Assembly (NCBI RefSeq): GCF_000242615.2 | Contig: NZ_KI912268.1 | Location: forward strand, 2,199,477-2,263,476 | From: Holophaga foetida DSM 6591 | GTDB taxonomy: Bacteria; Acidobacteriota; Holophagae; Holophagales; Holophagaceae | Length of the DNA: 64,000 bases | Direction: 5' to 3' | In this document: positions 8,672 through 16,420 of the stretch, piece after piece | Layout of the letters: every line of letters begins with the position of its first letter | How positions within the stretch are numbered: position 1 is the stretch's first letter | Made by a program: the position numbers and the translations under genes | Notes under the pieces: model-generated | Database searches by the model: none | What the model was told of the DNA's origin: nothing | Seen by the model: only the letters and a program-made list of their open reading frames with translations

Positions 8672-9100
8672 ATGGCCGAGCCCATCTTCATCACCGAGCA
8701 GGTCCGGATTCCCGCAGAGGCGCTCCGCATGAAAGCGGTGCGAAGCGGCGGCCCCGGTGGCCAGAACGTCAACAAGGTCGCCAGCAAGGTCGAGCTGCGG
8801 GTGGACCTCACCCTGATCGAAGGCCTGAGCGAGGGGGCCCTTCTGCGCCTGAAGGGGCGGGTCCGCAACCAGCTGGATGCCGAGGGCCTCTGGATTGTCA
8901 CCAGCTCCCGGACCCGGGACCAGGCCACCAACCTTGAGGACGCCCGAACCAAGATCCAGACCATCGTGGCCGAAGCCATGAAGGCACCGATGATCCGACA
9001 CGCCACGCGCCCCACCCGCGGCAGCCAGATCCGTCGCGTGGAGGCGAAGAAGGTCACCGGGCAGCGCAAGCAGGCCCGGCAGAAGAAGGACTGGGATTAA
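8672..9100 (+). CDS. arfB: Alternative ribosome-rescue factor ArfB (YaeJ)
   Basis: 142 residues, the usual family size. The RF-1 catalytic loop SGGPGGQNVNKVASKVELR places the GGQ at residues 29-31, near the N-terminus as in ArfB, followed by a basic C-terminal tail (RRVEAKKVTGQRKQARQKK) that enters the empty mRNA channel. Codon-recognition domains of true release factors are absent. It hydrolyses peptidyl-tRNA on stalled non-stop ribosomes. One base separates it from the next gene. Confidence 0.9.
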   Translation: MAEPIFITEQVRIPAEALRMKAVRSGGPGGQNVNKVASKVELRVDLTLIEGLSEGALLRLKGRVRNQLDAEGLWIVTSSRTRDQATNLEDARTKIQTIVAEAMKAPMIRHATRPTRGSQIRRVEAKKVTGQRKQARQKKDWD

Positions 9101-9101
9101 C

Positions 9102-10196
9102 TTGAAGACCCCTGCCCCTTCCTCGCGCGTCGACTCCATGGACATCCTCCGGGGCTTCATGGCTCTGGCGGTGGCCTTCTATCACCTCTCCATCTGGAAC
9201 CAACTCTTCGACTCCGGCACGGCACTGAACCGGCTCGTGGCCCTCCTGGGGAACTACGGCGTCGAGGGTTTCTTCATCATCAGCGGCTTCTGTTTCTTCC
9301 ATATCTACAGAGGTACGAGCTGGGATCAGCGGGCCCTCCAGAGCTTCCACATCAAGCGTTTCTTCCGCATCGCCCCTCTCTACTATGTGGCGGTGCTCCT
9401 GAACCTGATCCTCAGCCAGGCGAGAGGCCCCGATCCATCGGCCCGCATGCTGGCGGAGAACTTCACCCTCACCTTTGGGCTCTTCCACCCCAACCACGCC
9501 CTGGTGCTGGGGGGCTGGTCCATCGGCATCGAGTACGTCTTCTACATGGCCTTCCCCCTCCTGGCCTGGGCCACACGGAGGAAGTCCGCCCTGTATCTGG
9601 GCTGCGTCCTCCTGATCGCCCTGGCCCTGCCCTGGAGCTTCGGCAAGGTTCAGGCGGCCTCCCTCGTGGGGGACGCCAAGTTCCATACCTACGTCCAGAT
9701 CCCGAACCATGCCTTCCTCTTTCTCCTGGGAGGGCTGACGGCCCACCTGCGGGGCATGACCCCCAGGCGTCTCCATTGGCAATGGTTCCTCGGCCTCGGG
9801 CTCCTGATCTTCCTGGTCACCTGGTGGCAGCTCCCCCGCTTCTACGACCACTTCGACATCCTGGCGGGCTTCTACCGGGCCCGTTTCGTCGGGCTCGCCA
9901 TGCTGGTGGTGCTCCTCTTCGCCTTCTTCGAGGTCCCGGAAGGCAGGCTCAAACAGCCCCTCACCCTCCTGGGAGACTGGAGCTACTCGGTCTACCTGAT
10001 GCACCCCTTCGCCAGCCTGGCCGTGGCCCATGCCCTGCCCGCCAGCACCCCCGCCACCTGGCGCTTCCTCGGAAGCCTCGTCCTGACCCTGGCCATCTCC
10101 GCCTTCACCCACCGCTGGATCGAAAGGCCCGCCATGGCCCTGGGACGTCGCTGGGCCAACCTTGCCAAAAGCCCCGACAACGGGCATCATGGATAG
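9102..10196 (+). CDS. Acyltransferase-3 family membrane protein (OafA-like)
   Basis: 364 residues, about ten transmembrane segments. The N-terminal signature SRVDSMDILRGFMALAVAFYHL contains the catalytic His-bearing start helix, and GVEGFFIISGFCFFHIYRG plus FFRIAPLYYVA match the family core. TTG at 9102 is taken as start because the RVDSMDILRG motif lies within the first 17 residues; ATG at 9138 would cut it. Such enzymes O-acetylate surface polysaccharide or lipids; the substrate is unknown. Confidence 0.82.
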   Translation: MKTPAPSSRVDSMDILRGFMALAVAFYHLSIWNQLFDSGTALNRLVALLGNYGVEGFFIISGFCFFHIYRGTSWDQRALQSFHIKRFFRIAPLYYVAVLLNLILSQARGPDPSARMLAENFTLTFGLFHPNHALVLGGWSIGIEYVFYMAFPLLAWATRRKSALYLGCVLLIALALPWSFGKVQAASLVGDAKFHTYVQIPNHAFLFLLGGLTAHLRGMTPRRLHWQWFLGLGLLIFLVTWWQLPRFYDHFDILAGFYRARFVGLAMLVVLLFAFFEVPEGRLKQPLTLLGDWSYSVYLMHPFASLAVAHALPASTPATWRFLGSLVLTLAISAFTHRWIERPAMALGRRWANLAKSPDNGHHG

Positions 10197-10200
10197 CTCG

Positions 10201-10277
10201 GCATCCGTAGCTCAGTTGGATAGAGCGTTGGCCTCCGAAGCCAAAGGTCGCGCGTTCGAGTCGCGCCGGTTGCACCA
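10201..10277 (+). tRNA. tRNA-Arg (anticodon CCG)
   Basis: 77 bases including an encoded CCA. D-arm, T-arm (GCGCG TTCGAGT CGCGC) and anticodon loop CTCCGAA are standard. The acceptor stem GCATCCG/CGGTTGC has a T-T mismatch at position 4:69. A terminator follows. Confidence 0.93.
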
Positions 10278-10281
10278 GAAG

Positions 10282-10325
10282 AAACCCCTGAAACCCTGAG
10301 AAATCAAAGGTTTCGGGGGTTTTCC
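10282..10325 (+). terminator. Rho-independent terminator after tRNA-Arg
   Basis: AAACCCCTGAAACC (10282-10295) pairs with GGTTTCGGGGGTTT (10309-10322), with a T-rich end. Confidence 0.8.
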
Positions 10326-10393
10326 CTATCAAGTCGAAGATCGTCAATACCACCCGCGAGTGATGCCCAGACAGATGACCGCACATCTCAGCC

Positions 10394-10561
10394 TCAGGGC
10401 TTCAGAAGATAGTCTTCCCGAACAGGAGAGAAGACCTCGATGGCTATGAACTCCCGGGCATCAATCTCGGTCCTGAGCTTCTCCTCTCGGGGTCCGACGA
10501 CCCGACAGAAACTCGCAGAACACCCTCTGGAGGTGATCTCCTTCGAGGAACCATCCTGACT
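10394..10561 (-). pseudogene. Possible 3' remnant of a protein gene
   Basis: Minus-strand frame ending at TGA (plus 10394-10396) is open for 56 codons back to a stop at 10562-10564, with no start codon in frame. The peptide GPREEKLRTEIDAREFIAIE followed by VFSPVREDYLLKP looks protein-like, with acidic/basic helical periodicity. The rest of this roughly 290-base gap shows nothing recognisable. The parent family was not identified. Confidence 0.3.
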
Positions 10562-10616
10562 CTAGCCCCCTCACAGGACTTGCAATCAAAACCCCCAGGA
10601 CTGCCATCATGGGGGT

Positions 10617-11795
10617 ATGGCTTTCTTCTTCCTGATCCTGGGCATTGGCCTGCAGGTCCTCCACTGGCGAGCCCTCCGCCGGATCCTGCCACCCAAGTGG
10701 AGCCCCTGGCTGGCCGCAGCGCTGGTCCTGATCCACGTCCCACTGCTGACCTACGTGGTCCTGCGCCTGACCGGGGCATCCTCCATGGAGATGGGGTATG
10801 CCCTGCGCCCCCTGGCCCGGGGAGGGCTTTACTTCGTGGCACTCTCCACCTTCAATCTCCTACTCCTCTCGCTAGAGGCCCTTCTATGGAGGATCCGCAA
10901 GCACCGGGGCAGAGACCTGGACCACGACCGGAGGGCCTTCCTCCAGAAGGGCGCCATCGTCAGCCTCGGCGTCCTGGGGCTACTGACGGCCAAGGGATAC
11001 CGCGAGGGCCATGGGGAACCCGAGGTTCGGCGCAAGGAGCTCTTCTTTCCCGACCTCCCCCCAGCCTTTGATGGCCTTCGCATTGCCCACCTTTCGGACC
11101 TCCATTCCGGCCCCCTGGTGCGCCGGGACCAGTTGAGGCTCTGGCGGGCCATGGCAGAACGGGAGCACCCCGACCTTTTGCTCATCACCGGAGATCTGGT
11201 GGACGCCCTGCCGGAAGAGGTGGAACCGATCATCCAGGCTTTCCGCGACTTCCCGGCATCCATGGGACGATTCGCCATCCTCGGGAATCATGACTATTTC
11301 ACAGACCCCCGCCCCCTGTGGGCCGGGATGGAAGGCATCGGATTCACCTTCCTGGAGAACCGACACCAGGTTCTATCACGGGGGGCGGATCAGCTAGTTA
11401 TCTTCGGCCTGCAGGATCCCATGGCTCGCAATGGGCGATTCCGGGGACTTCGCTTCGGACCTGGCCCCATGCCCCAGGACACAGCGCTCCTCATGCCACG
11501 GGATGGCTGGCGCCTGGCCCTGGTCCATCGCCCCAGCAACTGGAATCTGGCCCTGGAGGCCGGAGCCCGGCTGACCCTCTCGGGCCACACGCACGGAGGC
11601 CAGATCAACCTGGTCCCAGGGGTCTCCAGCGCCTACATCCAGGGACGTTTCACCCGCGGGATCTACCACGAAGGCCCCCACCAGATGAACGTGAGCGCTG
11701 GTCTCGGGATGGTGGGCCTGCCAGTCAGGCTCGCCTCCCCCCCGGAGTTCAGCCTCCTCACCCTCAGGCGTGGAGGAACCCAGCAAAGCCAGTGA
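10617..11795 (+). CDS. Membrane-anchored metallophosphoesterase (YaeI/YkuE-like)
   Basis: 392 residues. Three to four N-terminal hydrophobic segments (about 1-120) include a Tat-like RRAFLQKG. The calcineurin-type domain then shows all metal-binding blocks in order: LSDLHSG, ITGDLVD, LGNHDYF, and LSGHTHGGQINL near the C-terminus. Family members hydrolyse phosphoester or pyrophosphate bonds, some on UDP-diacylglucosamine-type lipids; the substrate here is not determinable. No strong Shine-Dalgarno precedes ATG 10617. Confidence 0.85.
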   Translation: MAFFFLILGIGLQVLHWRALRRILPPKWSPWLAAALVLIHVPLLTYVVLRLTGASSMEMGYALRPLARGGLYFVALSTFNLLLLSLEALLWRIRKHRGRDLDHDRRAFLQKGAIVSLGVLGLLTAKGYREGHGEPEVRRKELFFPDLPPAFDGLRIAHLSDLHSGPLVRRDQLRLWRAMAEREHPDLLLITGDLVDALPEEVEPIIQAFRDFPASMGRFAILGNHDYFTDPRPLWAGMEGIGFTFLENRHQVLSRGADQLVIFGLQDPMARNGRFRGLRFGPGPMPQDTALLMPRDGWRLALVHRPSNWNLALEAGARLTLSGHTHGGQINLVPGVSSAYIQGRFTRGIYHEGPHQMNVSAGLGMVGLPVRLASPPEFSLLTLRRGGTQQSQ

Positions 11796-11874
11796 CCCGC
11801 CCCCTGCCACCCCCTGACCACTCACTTTTCTGCTTGGCAAAAACCCGAATCGACGGTATTCTTTTCCTTCCTGT

Positions 11875-11951
11875 GGCCCCATCGTCTAGCGGTTTAGGAC
11901 GTCGCCCTCTCACGGCGAAGATCAGGGGTTCGAATCCCCTTGGGGCTACCA
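11875..11951 (+). tRNA. tRNA-Glu (anticodon CTC)
   Basis: 77 bases with encoded CCA. Acceptor GGCCCCA/TGGGGCT (G-U first pair), anticodon loop CTCTCAC, T-arm AGGGG TTCGAAT CCCCT. A strong terminator follows immediately. Confidence 0.93.
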
Positions 11952-11954
11952 CTT

Positions 11955-11987
11955 AACCCTCTGAGAAATCAGAGGGTTTTTTGTTTT
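11955..11987 (+). terminator. Rho-independent terminator after tRNA-Glu
   Basis: AACCCTCTGA (11955-11964), GAAA loop, TCAGAGGGTT (11969-11978), then a T-rich run to 11987. Confidence 0.9.
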
Positions 11988-12007
11988 TGGGGCTAGGCCG
12001 GACGTGC

Positions 12008-12403
12008 TCAAATGGCACGTAGAGGCCGTACGAGCTGTGCAGTCCCCTCGATTGACGATCCCAGATCGCCAGAAGGACCCGTAATTCCCAACCTGATTCC
12101 CATGGTTAGAACCCATTCAGGGTCAGCCAGGGCAGCCGCTTCCTTGAGGAAGGCCAGCAGAAGCTCCATATCCTCGATCCGGGAATCATCCTCTTGGTCC
12201 ACCTCAAACCCGGCATCCGTCTCCCGGATCGCTGGGAACCACCTAAAGGGCAGCTCTCTGGAGGTCGTATAACTGGAACGCTGGGCCGAGGCATCCAGCC
12301 ATTTCATGGCCACATGCCGAATCAGTGGAGCAAATTCGGGCCCCTCATGCAACCCTCGAAGCGAGGTCATCAGGCGGCGCACCTGTTCCGCCACGGCCAA
12401 CAA
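12008..12403 (-). CDS. Hypothetical protein, possibly frameshifted at its 5' end
   Basis: 131 residues from TTG 12403. Soluble, helical, acidic; no family recognised. Just upstream, on the minus strand, a TAGGAGGG site precedes a GTG (about 12453) opening a 16-codon frame (MKTQADELAELHKMNG) that runs straight into this frame with a one-base offset. The joined product would read ELHKMNG-LLAVAEQVRRLM, a natural helix. The original gene may therefore start at that GTG and carry a one-base indel near 12405; otherwise the TTG start stands. Confidence 0.5.
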   Translation of the reverse strand: MLAVAEQVRRLMTSLRGLHEGPEFAPLIRHVAMKWLDASAQRSSYTTSRELPFRWFPAIRETDAGFEVDQEDDSRIEDMELLLAFLKEAAALADPEWVLTMGIRLGITGPSGDLGSSIEGTAQLVRPLRAI

Positions 12404-12484
12404 CTCCCGTTCATCTTGTGGAGCTCCGCCAGTTCGTCGGCTTGAGTCTTCACCGCACCCTCCTACCGGATGCCCTACAGGGTT

Positions 12485-12543
12485 TCGGCGCGGCGGGCCC
12501 GTGTAGGAGCGGGCTCTTCGGCGGCCAAACCTAGCCGCGCCGA
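12485..12543. repeat. REP-like palindrome downstream of vapC
   Basis: TCGGCGCGGC (12485-12494) and GCCGCGCCGA (12534-12543) are exact inverted repeats enclosing GTAGGAGCGGGCTC, which resembles the core of bacterial REP elements. No U-tract follows, but it may still act as the vapBC transcript end. Confidence 0.45.
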
Positions 12544-12553
12544 TGGCAGAGTA

Positions 12554-12949
12554 TCAGGCCTTCAGGAGGGAAGCCCTTCCGGTCTTGGCCAAGCGGGTGT
12601 CGAAGGTCAGGAACTTGGTGCAGCCCTGGGCCTTGACCATCAGGGCCAGGAGGTTGTCCGCCAGCCCCACGGCCCCAGTGGAGAGCTCCAGGGCCTCCCG
12701 GATCATCGCGGCCTGGTCCACTTCAACCCCCTCCACCTCCAGGAGGCTCCCCAAGGCCTGGTGGACCCGAGCGGCATCCCACCCCGGGGCGCTCTTCAGC
12801 ACCCAATACAGCTCCACCAGGACCAGGAGGGGCACAAAGACACCCTTCCCCTGAGCGCCCTTCTCGATGGCGGCCCGGGCGGCGGCGGACTGGGCCGGAT
12901 CATCCCCCAGGAAAGCGCGGGCCCAGACGTTGGTATCCAGGGCGATCAT
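12554..12949 (-). CDS. vapC: VapC-type PIN-domain toxin (ribonuclease)
   Basis: 131 residues, the family's usual length. The four acidic metal ligands of the PIN fold are visible: D5 (MIALDTN), E46 (LVELYWV), D98 (GLADNLL) and D117 (LTFDTRL). VapC toxins are Mg-dependent endoribonucleases, typically cutting tRNA or the sarcin-ricin loop. The ATG at 12949 overlaps the antitoxin stop (ATGA), a tight two-gene operon. Confidence 0.88.
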   Translation of the reverse strand: MIALDTNVWARAFLGDDPAQSAAARAAIEKGAQGKGVFVPLLVLVELYWVLKSAPGWDAARVHQALGSLLEVEGVEVDQAAMIREALELSTGAVGLADNLLALMVKAQGCTKFLTFDTRLAKTGRASLLKA

Positions 12950-13194
12950 CGGGTGGCCCCCCGCTGGATGGCCTGGTCCATGTCCTCCAAGCTCATGGTG
13001 GGAGCCCCGGGCACAGCGAAGGCCCAGAGGTCGGACACCTGGAGCTTGACGGGTTCCAGGGCGGCTGTGCCCTGCTCTGAGTCAACCTCAAAGCGGACCC
13101 GGCCCCCTTCGTACAGACCCAGGGCCTCCCGGACGGCCTTCGGGATGGTCAACTGCCCCTTACTGGTCATGGTTGCAACCGCGGTAATACTCAT
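12946..13194 (-). CDS. vapB: AbrB/SpoVT-type antitoxin of the VapBC pair
   Basis: 82 residues. ATG at 13194 has a GGAGG site. The N-terminal swapped-hairpin domain is clear (VATMTSKGQLTIPKAVREAL, then GGRVRFEV). The C-terminal tail (LWAFAVPGAPTMSLEDMDQAI) should wrap and block the toxin. Likely autoregulates from the repeat-bearing region just upstream. Confidence 0.88.
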   Translation of the reverse strand: MSITAVATMTSKGQLTIPKAVREALGLYEGGRVRFEVDSEQGTAALEPVKLQVSDLWAFAVPGAPTMSLEDMDQAIQRGATR

Positions 13195-13203
13195 GGGCCC
13201 CAC

Positions 13204-13234
13204 CTCCTTACCAGTATGGTCCATTCTCCTTACC
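13204..13234 (-). promoter_or_regulatory. Direct-repeat operator/promoter candidate of vapBC
   Basis: GGTAAGGAG occurs twice on the minus strand (plus 13226-13234 and 13204-13212) at a 22-base period; the second copy overlaps the vapB Shine-Dalgarno. A weak -10-like CATACT lies between them. The two-turn spacing suits a dimeric AbrB-fold repressor. Confidence 0.35.
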
Positions 13235-13427
13235 CGTCGAGAGCCGGTCAGGGAAAGGGGAGTCAGTGGTCGCGGAGCGCCCTGCCCGGGGTGCAGTGGT
13301 GCAGGGTCTTGTGACCCTTGAGGGCCTCCAGAACGGAGAGATCCGGGCAATCGCGATCTCAAGTCCGCAGCGCCCCCCCCGAAAGATTAAGAGGACTGCC
13401 ATCGGCGGCGGCCCCCCAGAGAACGCC

Positions 13428-14261
13428 ATGTTCAAGGCCATCACATTCAGGAGCAAGCTGCTGCTGGCGGTCATGCCCGTGCTGTTCCTCGGGCTTCTCG
13501 CCCTGGGCTTCGGGGCGCATTGGTACATCGACAGGCTGATCAAGGAGGAACTGACCAGCAGCATGCTCGCCACCACCGCCAAGACGGCGGAAAGCATCAA
13601 CAACTGGTTCAGGATGCTGATGCTCGAACCGGAATCCTTCGCGGCAACCGATGCGGCCCAAGCGATCAATGAGAATTTCGAGGAGGTGGACCGCCACAAC
13701 ATCCAGCGCCACGCCTTCCTCCACAAGAAGTATCCCTCCGTGTTCCAGGACGTCTATGCAGCGAACCGGAAGGGGGAATACCACACGGTACAAGAGGCGG
13801 GGAACGGCTATCGGATGTTCAGGGGCGACATCAGCACCCGCGAGTATTTCAAGAGCATCATGGCCGGGGGCCCCTCCCAGATCACACCACCACTCGCCTC
13901 CAGAACCACGGGCGTCCATACCGTCTTTGTGGTGGCGCCCATCCAGGATGCCTCCGGGCAACCCCTGGGACTCAGCGGAGCCGGGATCTCGCTCGACTAC
14001 ATCAGCATGCTCTGCGAGAGCCTGAAGGCTGGAAAGACCGGCTACGGCATCATCCTGGCCCAGGACGGGACCTTCATCAGCCACCAGGATGATCCGCTAC
14101 CTGACAGTGATCACCCTCGCGGTCCTGGCGGGGGTCGGAGCGATCATCCTGCTCATGGCCCGGCGCCTTACGCGCCCCCTGCACGCCCTGGCCACTCAAG
14201 CCCGAGAGATCGCATCCGGGAACATGGATGTCGGCTCCCTGGACCTGAACTCCAGGGATGA
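13428..14261 (+). pseudogene. Sensor kinase N-terminal fragment: TM plus Cache domain, broken
   Basis: ATG 13428 opens a membrane-anchored sensor: TM1 (LLLAVMPVLFLGLLALGFGA, about residues 11-30), then about 190 residues of a dCache-type periplasmic domain (DVYAANRKGEYHTVQ, TREYFKSIMAG, FVVAPIQDASGQPLGLSGA). After GTFISHQDD (about 14085) the frame runs into low-quality sequence and ends at 14261, while TM2 and the kinase core continue in another frame from 14089. The membrane-distal end of the Cache domain (roughly 60-80 residues) is missing, so an out-of-frame deletion is the simplest explanation. Confidence 0.7.
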
Positions 14262-15054
14262 GGTGGGACAAGTGGCCTCCAGCGTCAGACACATGGCGAC
14301 AGAGCTGGCCAGGCGCGAAGCCGACCGCCAGGCCCGATTGGACGCAGAGGCGGCCAGCCAGGCCAAGAGCACCTTCCTCGCCAACACCAGCCATGAGTTG
14401 CGGACGCCCCTGAATGCCATCCTCCTCTATTGCGAGCTCCTGAAGGAGGAAGTGAACGACCGCAACCAGCCGGATCTCACAGGGGATCTGGACAAGATCC
14501 AGGATGCAGGCCGCCACCTTCTGGATCTGATCAACACCCTCCTGGATCTCTCGAAGATCGAGGCAGGGAAGATGGAAGCCTGCCTGGAAGACAGCGACAT
14601 CCCCTCCCTGCTCGCCACGGTCATGGCCACCGTAGAGCCACTGGTGACGAAGAAGCGCAATCAGCTCAGACTGGACGCGGCCCCAGCCATCCTGGGCCTC
14701 CATACCGATGCCAGGAAGCTCCGGCAGATCCTTCAGAACCTGCTCAGCAACGCATCCAAGTTCACCCAGGATGGAACCATCACCCTGGGATTGCATACCG
14801 ATGGCCCCTGGGCCTGCTTCACCGTGACAGACACAGGGATTGGGATGAGCACGGAACAGCTCAGCCGCATCTTCGAGGAATACACCCAGGCTGAGACCTC
14901 CACCAGTGCCCGATTCGGCGGCACGGGACTGGGGCTGACCCTTTCCCGGAAGTTCGCCGAGCTGCTGGGGGGCATCCTGGAAGCCGAAAGCGAGGCGGGG
15001 AAAGGCTCCCGGTTCACCCTCCGCCTGCCCCTCACGCCTGCGCCGGAACCCTGA
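14089..15054 (+). CDS. Histidine kinase C-terminal fragment: TM2-HAMP-HisKA-HATPase
   Basis: 321 residues. TM2 (YLTVITLAVLAGVGAIILLM) leads into a HAMP domain (ARRLTRPLHALATQAREIA), HisKA with a normal H-box (FLANTSHELRTPLNAILLY) and a complete ATPase domain (QILQNLLSNASKF, DTGIGMS, GTGLGLTLSRKFAELLGG). It is in a different frame from the sensor fragment upstream; ATG 14089 has no good ribosome-binding site. If translated it would be a kinase uncoupled from its sensor; otherwise the locus is a pseudogene. No cognate regulator is adjacent. Confidence 0.7.
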   Translation: MIRYLTVITLAVLAGVGAIILLMARRLTRPLHALATQAREIASGNMDVGSLDLNSRDEVGQVASSVRHMATELARREADRQARLDAEAASQAKSTFLANTSHELRTPLNAILLYCELLKEEVNDRNQPDLTGDLDKIQDAGRHLLDLINTLLDLSKIEAGKMEACLEDSDIPSLLATVMATVEPLVTKKRNQLRLDAAPAILGLHTDARKLRQILQNLLSNASKFTQDGTITLGLHTDGPWACFTVTDTGIGMSTEQLSRIFEEYTQAETSTSARFGGTGLGLTLSRKFAELLGGILEAESEAGKGSRFTLRLPLTPAPEP

Positions 15055-15112
15055 GGACCCCAGCGCCCCACCGGGACAATCGGCATCGCTACACTTGAGG
15101 CGAGGAGCCGTC

Positions 15113-16033
15113 ATGACCCGAGCCATCGTTTGCGCCTATTCTCCCGTTGGCCACGGCGCCCTGACGGGACTCCTGGAGGCTGGCATCGAGGTGCAGGCCC
15201 TCTACACCTACCCCCAGCCGACCGAGGACGCATGGTTTGAGGCCCCGGCGAGTCTGGCGGAGCGCTACGGCATTCCCGTGCGCATGGAACCCGATTTCAA
15301 CGCGGATCGCGTCTTTGAGACCATTCGAGATGAAGCCCCGGACCTCCTCCTGAGCTTCTATTTCCGGGAGATGATCCAGGCCCGCTTCCTGGAGCTCCCC
15401 CGCATGGGGGCCTGCAACCTGCACGGCTCCCTGCTCCCGGCCTACCGGGGACGGGCCCCCATCAACTGGGCCCTGGTGAGAGGCGAGACAGAAACGGGCA
15501 TCACCCTCCACCGCATGACCCCCAAACCTGATGACGGCGACATCCTGGGCCAGACCCGCATGCCGATCGCCTGGGATGAGACCGCCCTGAGCCTCACCTT
15601 GCGCATGGCCGAGGCAGGGAAGAAGTTGGTGCGCCGGATCATCCCAGGACTCATCCAGGGCAGCATCCGCCCCCTTCGCCAATCCGAACTGGGCCCTTCC
15701 ACTTATTTCGGAGGCCGCAGGCCCCAGGACTCCCGCCTGGACTTTGGAATGACAGCCTTGGAGGCCTTCAATCAGGTCCGGGCCGTGGCCGACCCCTGGC
15801 CCAATGCATTCCTGGAGACGGAGCACGGACAGCTCAAGCTATCCTGGGCCCTGCCTTCCGAAACCCCCTGCCCCGCAGGCGCCTTCCGCCAGAGCCCTGA
15901 GGGCGTCCTGCTTGGCTTCGCCGATGGGTCGCTCCGGGTCCACGCCATGAGGCACCACGGAGTTCGCAGTGAACGGCCCACGGATCACGCCCTTTGGTTG
16001 AAGAATCTGGACATTCCCGAATTCCAGGCCTAA
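15113..16033 (+). CDS. Formyltransferase of the ArnA-N / sugar N-formyltransferase type
   Basis: 306 residues; ATG 15113 with GAGGAG upstream. The N10-formyl-THF transferase catalytic triad sits where it does in ArnA: N102 and H104 in CNLHGSLLPAYRGRAPINWA, and D140 in HRMTPKPDDGDILGQ. The sequence around this core is closer to ArnA's formyltransferase half than to methionyl-tRNA formyltransferase, so the likely substrate is an amino sugar nucleotide for lipid A or surface glycans. It stands alone, without the ArnA decarboxylase domain or other arn genes. Fmt cannot be fully excluded. Confidence 0.78.
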   Translation: MTRAIVCAYSPVGHGALTGLLEAGIEVQALYTYPQPTEDAWFEAPASLAERYGIPVRMEPDFNADRVFETIRDEAPDLLLSFYFREMIQARFLELPRMGACNLHGSLLPAYRGRAPINWALVRGETETGITLHRMTPKPDDGDILGQTRMPIAWDETALSLTLRMAEAGKKLVRRIIPGLIQGSIRPLRQSELGPSTYFGGRRPQDSRLDFGMTALEAFNQVRAVADPWPNAFLETEHGQLKLSWALPSETPCPAGAFRQSPEGVLLGFADGSLRVHAMRHHGVRSERPTDHALWLKNLDIPEFQA

Positions 16034-16060
16034 GCTGGGGCGGTATTCCAGGAATCAAAC

Positions 16061-16363
16061 ATGAAAACACTGGCAGCCCTCTTGGTGGTTCCGGCCCTCA
16101 TCCTCCCGCTCCAGGCGGGGCACAGACGGGGAGGCCCCGTCTCCACGGCCAGGGAGGCCAAGGCCATCGCCGAGCAGGAGACAAAGGGCCAGGCTGTCAG
16201 CGCTCAGCGCATCCACCTCAACGGAGCATCCGGGGGATGGGAAGTGGATGTCCACATGCCCCAGGAAGACCGCGGATGGCGATGCATTGTGGACTGCGAC
16301 ACCCACCGGGTCCGCACCAGGGACCGCATCCCGAATCCTGCGGGAAAGAAGAAGCCCCACTGA
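16061..16363 (+). CDS. Small secreted PepSY-like protein
   Basis: 100 residues with an N-terminal signal peptide (MKTLAALLVVPALILPLQAG). The mature part resembles a single PepSY unit: AREAKAIAEQETKGQAVSAQ, then GGWEVDVHM and CDTHRVRTRDRI. Such domains bind or inhibit peptidases, or occur in sensor systems. AGGAAT precedes the ATG. Function is otherwise unknown. Confidence 0.65.
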   Translation: MKTLAALLVVPALILPLQAGHRRGGPVSTAREAKAIAEQETKGQAVSAQRIHLNGASGGWEVDVHMPQEDRGWRCIVDCDTHRVRTRDRIPNPAGKKKPH

Positions 16364-16420
16364 AGCCCTTGCGTCCCTGCGTAAACTTATCCTGCGGCAC
16401 ATGCCGATTCGGAGGCCTTC

